Origin: an uncultured Clostridia bacterium
GTDB taxonomy: Bacteria > Bacillota > Clostridia > Christensenellales > Borkfalkiaceae
NCBI GenBank assembly: GCA_947629845.1
Contig: CANRFD010000029.1
Span: 1-14,587, forward strand
Direction of reading: 5' to 3'
DNA length: 14,587 nt
The position numbers and the translations under genes were made by a program. Of this stretch, positions 7,318 to 13,311 are shown piece by piece. The number at the start of each line of letters is the position of its first letter. Position 1 is the stretch's first letter. The notes below the pieces were generated by a model. That model made no database searches. It had not been told where the DNA came from and worked only from the letters and a program-made list of their open reading frames with translations.

Positions 7318-7347
7318 TTGCCTGTGGGGGGCGCCTTCTGCTATAAT
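7318..7347 (+). promoter_or_regulatory. Extended -10 promoter for the Sel1/AAA-like gene
   Basis: A perfect TATAAT (7342-7347) is preceded by TGC (extended -10), with TTGCCT (7318-7323) 18 bases upstream as a weak -35. The predicted transcript starts near 7354. Its leader of about 77 bases holds a ribosome binding site with an ATG-TAA mini-ORF (7371-7376) before the true start at 7431. Confidence 0.65.
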
Positions 7348-7430
7348 AGGAATGAACAGGGAGGAAGCCGATGTAATAATCGCAGCGGAAACATCCAAAG
7401 AAAAAATTTTTCAAAGGGAGGAACGTCATC

Positions 7431-9044
7431 ATGTTAAATGCAACGACCGAATTGTTTTTGTCGGAATACTTTTTGTTCAAAGCCGTGCTCGGCAAGTGCC
7501 TTGAAGACGGCGAAGATCTGTTCCGCCGCTTGGGCAGGATCTTCCTGATCCCCGAAGGGGAGGCGGCGAAGCTGTACCTCTTGGCGGAAAACGACACGGC
7601 GAGAGCGATCACGACGGAGCAGGATTTTATGCAGCATCAGCGCATGCAGAAGTACGCGCTCCTGATCGGCTCGGAGAACAAGTCCGACGCCCTGTGGGAG
7701 GAGGTCGCCTCGATCAAGGGCAACGCCATCGTCACGGCGCAGAGCCAAAAGCTGATCGCGGGGGCGGATATGTCGCGGAATGTGGTCTACGCCGCGCTCT
7801 CCGCGGCGGCGACGGGCGGCAGCGTAAAGGCCCTGCGCATCATGGGCATTCTGCAGTGCGAGGGGATCTTTCTCAACAAGAACGAGAAGCTCGGCGTCAA
7901 GACGCTCTCCAAGGCGGCGGACTGGAACGACAGCGTAAGCGCGCTCGCCCTGCTGCACTACTGCAGGGAAAACAGGGAATACAACGTGGCGCGGCTCCGT
8001 CAGGAGGTGGAAAACACCCCCTTCGAGGAGCTGTACAGGGCGGCGGCGGAGAGGTACGGCGCGGCCGAAGCGGAGATCGCGGAAGTCCGCCTTATGGATA
8101 AGGCCTTCGGCTCCGGCGTGATCAAGCGCGAGACATACGACCCCATGTACGCGAGGGTGCTCAACGGCAAGGCGCTCAACATCAAAGACAAGGAGAAGGC
8201 GATCTTTTCCTTGAGCAGGGAGCAGCTCTGCACCATAAGCGACCTGCCCTTAAAGCTCTCCCACGGCGGAACGGCGGGCTTGGACGAGGGCAGGCTGCAA
8301 AAAGTCGCGTTAAAGCGGGAGGACGAGATCGCCGCCATCGTGCAGGCGCTGAAAAGCGGAGATGCGGCGGGTCTTTCTTGCCGTCCGCTGTGCCTCTGCT
8401 GCGGCAGCAAGTACATCCTGAACATGTACGCGCGGGCGATCAGATCGAAGAGCGCGGGCATGCACTACGAGGTCATCGACGTCGCCGAGCTGAGCGAGTA
8501 CGACTTCGAACCCACCCCCAACAACATCTTCGTGCGCAGCGTCGACGAGGACAGGAACAACTGCTTCCTCCTCTTCTTCAGCGGCGTCCTCTCGGAGCGG
8601 AAAACCGAGGCCGTAAAGGGCTTTTTGCAGAGCGCGCGGCGGGCGAAGTTCCACCTGAACGCCCCCAACATCACGCTGAATTTAAGCCCCGTGTTGCCGG
8701 TTTGCTTCTGCGACGAGCAAAACGCCCGCTGGCTGAAGCGGTACTGCGACGAGCTCGATCTTCGCGAGGTCTCAAAGGGCGAATTTTCCGCCGTCGTCAG
8801 GGACATCGCCGCCTCCGTGCAAAAGCTGTACGGCGTCGGCGCCGTAACTTTCGAAGGCGAGATCGCCGACGTGTTCGCGGATTGCGACGCCGATACGGCG
8901 GAAAAGCTGATTGACGCGGCAGTCCGCGCCCGCAGGGCGAAGGGGGCGCCCGTCACGCTCTCCCGCCGCGACCTGCAGGAGTACATGCGGGATGACGAGC
9001 CCAAGATCGGCTTCGGCGGCCCCTCCGGCGGAAGAGGCCGCTGA
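7431..9044 (+). CDS. Sel1-like repeat protein with degenerate AAA+-like C-terminal region
   Basis: The protein has 537 residues; ATG 7431 has GGGAGG 9 bases upstream. I do not recognise it as a named family. Residues 115-180 look like Sel1/TPR-type paired helices (AATGGSVKALRIMGILQCEG, then KLGVKTLSKAADWNDSVSALALLHY), which usually bind other proteins. Residues about 290-520 follow the layout of an AAA+ module: KREDEIAAIVQALKSG before the nucleotide site; PLCLCCGSKYILNMYARAI where a Walker A (GxxGxGKT) would sit; NNCFLLFFSGVLSER in the Walker B place; LPVCFCDEQNA as the sensor-1-like strand; and a helical lid (475-520) ending in VTLSRRDLQEYM. The P-loop Lys and the Walker B acidic pair are absent, so ATP hydrolysis is unlikely. 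It may be a scaffold or pseudo-ATPase. There is no signal peptide or membrane segment. It is transcribed alone, from its own promoter to the terminator at 9092. Confidence 0.6.
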   Translation: MLNATTELFLSEYFLFKAVLGKCLEDGEDLFRRLGRIFLIPEGEAAKLYLLAENDTARAITTEQDFMQHQRMQKYALLIGSENKSDALWEEVASIKGNAIVTAQSQKLIAGADMSRNVVYAALSAAATGGSVKALRIMGILQCEGIFLNKNEKLGVKTLSKAADWNDSVSALALLHYCRENREYNVARLRQEVENTPFEELYRAAAERYGAAEAEIAEVRLMDKAFGSGVIKRETYDPMYARVLNGKALNIKDKEKAIFSLSREQLCTISDLPLKLSHGGTAGLDEGRLQKVALKREDEIAAIVQALKSGDAAGLSCRPLCLCCGSKYILNMYARAIRSKSAGMHYEVIDVAELSEYDFEPTPNNIFVRSVDEDRNNCFLLFFSGVLSERKTEAVKGFLQSARRAKFHLNAPNITLNLSPVLPVCFCDEQNARWLKRYCDELDLREVSKGEFSAVVRDIAASVQKLYGVGAVTFEGEIADVFADCDADTAEKLIDAAVRARRAKGAPVTLSRRDLQEYMRDDEPKIGFGGPSGGRGR

Positions 9045-9091
9045 TCCCCGCCGCTTGCGCCCGACAGGGGAAATTTCAAAGAAAATCACGG

Positions 9092-9130
9092 CGCCCGCGG
9101 GAAAAATGCCTGCGGGCGTTTGATTATTTT
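9092..9130 (+). terminator. Terminator of the Sel1/AAA-like gene, copy B of a repeated module
   Basis: CGCCCGCGGG (9092-9101) pairs with CCTGCGGGCG (9109-9118), 10 bp with one G-T wobble and a 7-base A-rich loop. TTTGATTATTTT (9119-9130) follows. Its 3' side overlaps the -35 box of the next promoter. Confidence 0.7.
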
Positions 9131-9148
9131 GCGCACATCGTATATAAT
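9120..9148 (+). promoter_or_regulatory. Sigma-A promoter for the P-type ATPase / ldhA operon
   Basis: TTGATT (9120-9125) and a perfect TATAAT (9143-9148) are separated by the optimal 17 bases. The -35 is built from the U-tract of the preceding terminator. The expected start is near 9155, about 45 bases before the ATG at 9200. Confidence 0.72.
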
Positions 9149-9199
9149 AGTCATAGAAAGTATAACAAGCCGTGAAAAACGGCAAATCGGCAGGTGGAT

Positions 9200-11770
9200 A
9201 TGGAAGAGCAACAGGCGCAACAACAAGAGGTGCGCGAATGGCATACGCTCACGCCCGGGCAGGCGCTCGAGGCGGTGCGTTCCTCCGAAGCGGGGCTCAC
9301 GTCCGAGGAGGCGGCGCGGCGGCTGGCGGAGCAGGGGCCGAACGTTCTCAAGGAGCAGAAAAAGAAGAGCGTTTGGCGCATGATCTTCGAGCAGCTGTGG
9401 GACGTCATGATCCTGATCCTTCTCGGCGCGGCCGTCATTTCACTCGTCTTTCAGGAGTGGGCAGAGGCCGTCGTCATCTTCGTCATCATCCTCGTGAACG
9501 CCGTGATCGGCGTCGTCGAGGAGAAGAAGGCGGCAGACGCGCTCGCCGCGCTCAAAAATCTCAACGCGCCCACCGCCCGCGTCCTGCGGGACGGCAAGGA
9601 ATGCGTCATTCCCGCGTCCGAGCTCGTCGCGGGCGACGTCGTCCTTCTCGAGGACGGCTGCGTGGTGCCTGCGGACATCCGCCTTCTCAAGGAATCCAAT
9701 CTCAAAATACAGGAAGCCGCGCTCACGGGCGAGAGCGTGCCCGTAGATAAGGACGCGCCCACCGTATGCGCACCCGACGCGCCCCTCGGCGACCGCGTGA
9801 ACATGGCGTATTCGTCCGCCATCGCAACGTACGGCACGGGGGAAGGCGTCGTGGTGGAGACGGGCATGCGCACCGAGGTGGGGCGCATCGCGGGCATGCT
9901 CGCCCAAACGGACGAGACGGCGACCCCCTTAAAGCGCAAACTCAACAAAGTGGGCAAGGTGCTGAGCGTATTCGGCGTGGCGATCGCCCTCTTGATGCTC
10001 TGCATCGGGCTCATCTATGACGTCACGAATTGGAAAGTCGCGCTGCTCACCGCCATTTCGCTCGCCATCTCCGTCATTCCCGAAGGGCTGCCCGCAACGG
10101 CGACCGTCGTGATGGCGCTCGGCGTGCAGCGCATGGCGAAGCGGCAGGCGCTCGTCCGCAAACTTCCCGCGGTGGAAACTTTGGGCAGCGCCACCGTCGT
10201 CTGCTGCGACAAGACGGGCACGCTCACCATGAATAGGATGACCGTCGTCAGCTTTTTCCCCGCCAAGGAGGCGCTCGCGGGGACGCCCGTCGACCTCTCC
10301 GCCGGTGAGACGGGGGAGGAAACGCCCTCGCGCAGGGAGCTCGTCCGCGCCGCCGTGCTCTGCAACAATGCGGCGAAGGACGGCAAGGGCGGCACGCTCG
10401 GCGACCCCACGGAGGGGGCGCTTCTGTACTTTGCCGACCAACTCGGCGCCGACAGCGGGGAGATCGCTGCGCACTGTCCCCGCGTCTACGAACAGCCCTT
10501 CGATTCCGACCGGAAGCGCATGTCCACCGTCAACCGCACGGAAGAGGGGCTCACGGTCTACACCAAGGGCGCAACGGACGAATTGCTCCCGTGCTGCGAC
10601 CGCATCCTCGTCGACGGCGCCGTGCGCCCGATGACGGAGGAGGACGCAGCCGCCATTCTCAAGACGGCGTTTCAAATGTCCGAACAGGCGCTGCGCGTCC
10701 TCGGCTACGCGACTCGCACCGTCGAAAATGTGCCGCAGGAGGGCGAAAATGTGGAGACTGGGTTGGTTTTTTTGGGTCTCACCTGCATGATCGACCCGCC
10801 GCGGCTCGAGGTAAAACAGGCCGTCCGCAGCTGCCACGAGGCGGGCATCCGCGTCGTGATGATCACGGGCGACCACAAGGTGACGGCCGTCGCCATCGGC
10901 AAAGCGCTCGGCATCTACGGCGAGGGCAACACCGTCGTGACGGGGGCGGAGCTTTCCGCCATGTCCGATGAAGAGCTCGACCGCGCGGCAAAGACGGCCA
11001 CCGTGTACGCCCGCGTATCGCCTTCTGATAAATTGCGCATCATGCAGTCGTTACAGCGCTGCGGCGAAGTCGCCGCCATGACGGGGGACGGCGTCAACGA
11101 TTCCCCCGCCCTGAAGGCCGCCGACATCGGCATCGCGATGGGCTCGGGCACCGACGTCGCCAAGGACGCCGCCGACATGGTGCTCATGGACGACAACTTC
11201 ACCACCATCGAGAGCGCCGTGCGCGAGGGGAGAAGGGTATACAGAAACATCCAAAAGGTCATACAGTTCTTACTTTCGGGCAACATTGCCGAAATTTTGG
11301 TGTTGTTTATCGCCACGCTCTTCAACCTGCCCGCGCCCCTGCTTGCGATGCACGTCGTTCTGCACAGCGCCTTCATCAGCGCGGCGACGCTCGGCGCATA
11401 CTTCATCGGGCTGTACGTATATGACTCGCCCGACAACCACCTCGTCTCCATGACGATGGCGTTCGCCGTCATCGCCTGCTCGCAGCTGCTGCATTCGCTC
11501 AACCAGCGTTCGAACACGGAGTCCATCTTCTCGCGCGGGAACGGGCACAATCCCATGCTGTTTGTCATGATCGGGGCGTCCTTTGCCATTGCCGCGGCCG
11601 TGCTCTTCATCCCGCCGCTGCAGTCGTTCTTCCGCTTCACCTTCCTTACGTGGGAACAGTACCTCGTCGTGCTGGCGCTCTCCGCCGCGCCGCTCGTGTG
11701 CGTGGAACTCTCCAAACTCGTCATCCGTATCTTGCGAAAACGGGGGAATGGGGTCGCAAAAGACGCATAA
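9200..11770 (+). CDS. P-type Ca2+-ATPase-like cation pump lacking transmembrane helix M6
   Basis: The protein has 856 residues from ATG 9200 (AGG 5 bases upstream); an in-frame GTG at 9194 is less well placed. It is a type II (SERCA/PMCA-like) pump. Conserved motifs are TGES (176-179, actuator), PEGLP in M4 (294-298, ion-binding Glu), DKTGTLT (phosphorylated D337), YTKGA (nucleotide site), MIDPPR, MITGDH and TGDGVNDSPA (hinge, D630/D634). M5 keeps N695 and E698, matching SERCA N768 and E771. After M5, related pumps continue LLP.Q.LW.NL.TDGLPALALG...MKRPPR, giving M6 and the following cytosolic loop. Here LLAMH (residue 718) runs straight into VVLHSAFISAATLGAYFIG, which is M7. About 40-50 residues including the M6 Asn/Thr/Asp ligands are missing in frame. 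The remaining helices look normal. Family membership is firm. Whether the product still transports is doubtful. It is co-transcribed with ldhA. Confidence 0.88.
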   Translation: MEEQQAQQQEVREWHTLTPGQALEAVRSSEAGLTSEEAARRLAEQGPNVLKEQKKKSVWRMIFEQLWDVMILILLGAAVISLVFQEWAEAVVIFVIILVNAVIGVVEEKKAADALAALKNLNAPTARVLRDGKECVIPASELVAGDVVLLEDGCVVPADIRLLKESNLKIQEAALTGESVPVDKDAPTVCAPDAPLGDRVNMAYSSAIATYGTGEGVVVETGMRTEVGRIAGMLAQTDETATPLKRKLNKVGKVLSVFGVAIALLMLCIGLIYDVTNWKVALLTAISLAISVIPEGLPATATVVMALGVQRMAKRQALVRKLPAVETLGSATVVCCDKTGTLTMNRMTVVSFFPAKEALAGTPVDLSAGETGEETPSRRELVRAAVLCNNAAKDGKGGTLGDPTEGALLYFADQLGADSGEIAAHCPRVYEQPFDSDRKRMSTVNRTEEGLTVYTKGATDELLPCCDRILVDGAVRPMTEEDAAAILKTAFQMSEQALRVLGYATRTVENVPQEGENVETGLVFLGLTCMIDPPRLEVKQAVRSCHEAGIRVVMITGDHKVTAVAIGKALGIYGEGNTVVTGAELSAMSDEELDRAAKTATVYARVSPSDKLRIMQSLQRCGEVAAMTGDGVNDSPALKAADIGIAMGSGTDVAKDAADMVLMDDNFTTIESAVREGRRVYRNIQKVIQFLLSGNIAEILVLFIATLFNLPAPLLAMHVVLHSAFISAATLGAYFIGLYVYDSPDNHLVSMTMAFAVIACSQLLHSLNQRSNTESIFSRGNGHNPMLFVMIGASFAIAAAVLFIPPLQSFFRFTFLTWEQYLVVLALSAAPLVCVELSKLVIRILRKRGNGVAKDA

Positions 11771-11789
11771 CTTTCAAAAGGAGGCAAGC

Positions 11790-12821
11790 ATGAAAATTGC
11801 TTTTTTCGACGCAAAAGATTACGACCGCCCCGCCTTTCTCCGCATCGGGAAGGCGCAGGGCGTAGAGTTCAAATTTTTCGAGACCAAATTGGGGGAGGAC
11901 ACCGTGCAGCTCGCAAAGGGCTTCGACGGCGTCTGCGTGTTCGTCAACGACGACGTCAACGCCGCCGTCATCGACGCGCTCTACGGCTACGGCATCCGCG
12001 TCATCGCCCTGCGTTGCGCCGGCTACAACAATGTGGACGTGAAGCGCTGCTACGGGAAGATCCACGTCGTGCGCGTGCCGGCGTACTCTCCCTACGCCGT
12101 CGCCGAACACACCATGGCGCTGCTTCTCACGTCGGTGCGGCGCATCCACAAGGCGTATAACCGCACAAAGGACTTCAATTTTTCCCTGAACGGCCTTACG
12201 GGGTTCGATTTGCACGGCAAGACGGCGGGCGTCATCGGCACGGGCAAGATCGGCCGCATCTTCGCCCGCATCTGCAGCGGCTTCGGCATGCGCGTGCTCG
12301 CCTACGACAAGTACCCGTCGGCCGACGTCGAGGCGACATACGTCTCGCTGGACAGGCTCTTCGAGGAGAGCGACGTCATCTCCCTGCACTGCCCGCTCAC
12401 CGAGGAGACCTATCATCTCATCGGCAGGGAGACGCTGGAAAAGCTCAAAAAGGGGGTCATCATTCTCAACACGTCGCGCGGGGCGCTCATCGACGCCGAG
12501 GCGCTCATCGAGGGCATCAAGCGGCGGATCGTGGGGGCGGCGTGCCTCGACGTCTACGAGGAGGAGTCGGATATCTTCTTCCGCGACTTTTCGGGGCACA
12601 TCGTCGAGGACGACGTGCTGGCGCGGCTCATCTCCATGCCCAACGTCATCGTGACGAGCCATCAGGCCTTTCTCACCGAGGAGGCGCTTGAAAACATCGC
12701 CGAGACGACGGTGGGCAACCTCGTCTGCTTCCGCGACGGGGGAGTGTGCGAGAACGAGCTGTGCTACAACTGCGGGCAGGTGGAGGATTGCCGCAAACAG
12801 CGCAAGGCAAAGTGCTTTTAA
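11790..12821 (+). CDS. ldhA: D-lactate dehydrogenase (D-2-hydroxyacid dehydrogenase)
   Basis: This 343-residue cytoplasmic enzyme reduces pyruvate to D-lactate with NADH, regenerating NAD+ in fermentation. ATG 11790 has AAAGGAGG ending 5 bases upstream. Visible features are LRCAGYNNVD with substrate-binding R75; the NAD-binding GTGKIG (150-155); NTSRG with catalytic R230; LDVYEEE with the Glu at about 257-259; and H291 in VIVTSHQAF. The length and the DVYEEE...IVEDDVLARL segment point to D-LDH rather than to PGDH or glyoxylate reductase. The last 24 residues hold five Cys (320, 325, 328, 334, 342), an unusual tail compared with classical LdhA ends. It lies 19 bases downstream of the P-type ATPase and shares its promoter; no separate promoter is visible in the gap. 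Confidence 0.9.
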   Translation: MKIAFFDAKDYDRPAFLRIGKAQGVEFKFFETKLGEDTVQLAKGFDGVCVFVNDDVNAAVIDALYGYGIRVIALRCAGYNNVDVKRCYGKIHVVRVPAYSPYAVAEHTMALLLTSVRRIHKAYNRTKDFNFSLNGLTGFDLHGKTAGVIGTGKIGRIFARICSGFGMRVLAYDKYPSADVEATYVSLDRLFEESDVISLHCPLTEETYHLIGRETLEKLKKGVIILNTSRGALIDAEALIEGIKRRIVGAACLDVYEEESDIFFRDFSGHIVEDDVLARLISMPNVIVTSHQAFLTEEALENIAETTVGNLVCFRDGGVCENELCYNCGQVEDCRKQRKAKCF

Positions 12822-12861
12822 GCGGAAGGGGGAAGCGCCCTTCGGCGGAACAAAAACTTTT

Positions 12862-12907
12862 AGCAGGCGTTTTTTGCCGCACCGCGGGAAAACGCTTGCT
12901 TTTTTTT
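12862..12907 (+). terminator. Terminator of the ATPase-ldhA operon
   Basis: AGCAGGCGTTTT (12862-12873) pairs with AAAACGCTTGCT (12889-12900), 12 bp with one G-T wobble. An inner CCGC/GCGG stem (12877-12880 with 12884-12887) caps it, and seven T follow (12901-12907). A weaker hairpin, GAAGGG/CCCTTC (12825-12830 with 12838-12843), lies just after the stop. Confidence 0.8.
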
Positions 12908-12924
12908 ATGCGATATAGTAAGAT
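12896..12924 (+). promoter_or_regulatory. Candidate promoter of tRNA-Arg
   Basis: TTGCTT (12896-12901) and TAAGAT (12919-12924) are 17 bases apart, giving a start near 12931 and a short 5' leader before the tRNA at 12955. The -35 overlaps the ldhA terminator stem and T-tract, as at 9120. Both boxes are imperfect, and a nearby TATAGT (12914-12919) is an alternative -10 without a good -35. Confidence 0.45.
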
Positions 12925-12954
12925 AGAGACGCTTTTCGGAATTTGCCCGCCTAT

Positions 12955-13029
12955 GCTTCCGTAGTTAAATGGATATAACAAGCCCCTCCTAAGGGCTAGT
13001 TATGGGTTCGATTCCCGTCGGGAGTACCA
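12955..13029 (+). tRNA. tRNA-Arg (anticodon CCT)
   Basis: A complete 75-base cloverleaf with encoded CCA. The acceptor is GCTTCCG (12955-12961) with CGGGAGT (13019-13025), 7 bp with two G-T wobbles. The D stem is GTTA/TAAC. The anticodon stem is AGCCC/GGGCT with loop CTCCTAA, so the anticodon is CCT at 12988-12990, reading AGG. The T arm is ATGGG-TTCGATT-CCCGT. The discriminator base is A. AGG codons are common in the neighbouring genes, so this tRNA is in regular use. Confidence 0.93.
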
Positions 13030-13066
13030 TAAGCCCCCTGTGCCGCATGCGGCACAGGGGGCTTAT
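13029..13066. terminator. Perfect 38-base palindrome directly after the tRNA
   Basis: ATAAGCCCCCTGTGCCGCA (13029-13047) is followed with no spacer by its exact reverse complement (13048-13066). The first base is the last A of the tRNA CCA end. As RNA it would fold into a hairpin of 17 or more pairs with a tiny loop. It is probably the transcription end of the tRNA, but no T-tract follows (CATATCCG), so intrinsic termination is not certain. The hairpin could also define the 3' end for tRNA processing. Confidence 0.5.
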
Positions 13067-13135
13067 CATATCCGTCCTTCCCCGCTTGCCCGTCATTTTT
13101 CTCCAAAAAATTTTTGCCGAAATTGCGCACGCGGT

Positions 13136-13164
13136 TTGACTTTTTTCAAAAAAACCGCTATACT
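13136..13164 (+). promoter_or_regulatory. Strong sigma-A promoter of the MATE pump
   Basis: TTGACT (13136-13141) and TATACT (13159-13164) are separated by exactly 17 bases in AT-rich DNA. Transcription should begin near 13171, producing a leader of about 140 bases before the ATG at 13312. Confidence 0.82.
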
Positions 13165-13170
13165 GTATAG

Positions 13171-13258
13171 GAAAATTTCATAGAGCTTAACGACACATGT
13201 GGCGCTCGGGCGCGTAAATCTGATTACGGTACGGAAGCGCTGCAGGTGTCGTTTTTTT
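13171..13258 (+). promoter_or_regulatory. Attenuator leader of the MATE gene; guanidine-IV (mepA) riboswitch candidate
   Basis: Two mutually exclusive folds are visible. The terminator fold pairs 13191-13206 with 13236-13251, a 16-position stem with one A-G mismatch and two wobbles, followed by seven T (13252-13258). The alternative fold makes two small hairpins: GCGC-TCGG-GCGC (13202-13213) and GTAA-ATCTGA-TTAC (13214-13227). Their loops can kiss, TCGG (13206-13209) with CTGA (13220-13223). The first small hairpin uses the GCGC that the terminator needs, so forming it would favour read-through. A two-hairpin, kissing-loop aptamer controlling termination upstream of a MATE/MepA pump is the published description of the guanidine-IV class. 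I could not check the conserved nucleotides against its covariance model, so the class is an inference. The leader being an attenuator is well supported. Confidence 0.6.
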
Positions 13259-13262
13259 ATGG

Positions 13263-13299
13263 CGGCACGGCGAACATCGCGTGCCGTTTTGCTCTTTTT
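13263..13299 (+). terminator. Second hairpin in the MATE leader
   Basis: CGGCACG (13263-13269) pairs with CGTGCCG (13280-13286) around a 10-base loop, followed by TTTTGCTCTTTTT. It sits between the attenuator and the ribosome binding site GGAGG (13301-13305). It may be a second terminator or a 5' stabilising hairpin close to the translation start. Confidence 0.45.
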
Positions 13300-13311
13300 C
13301 GGAGGTTTTTT

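Noticed and set aside
12955..13066. tRNA plus palindrome as the attachment site of an integrated element
   Set aside because: No integrase, no duplicated tRNA 3' end and no mobile genes are visible downstream within the window.
13197..13217. Leader peptide ATG TGG CGC TCG GGC GCG TAA in the MATE leader
   Set aside because: No ribosome binding site precedes it and the ATG lies inside the terminator stem. Ribosome-mediated attenuation is less likely than an RNA-ligand switch, although it is not excluded.
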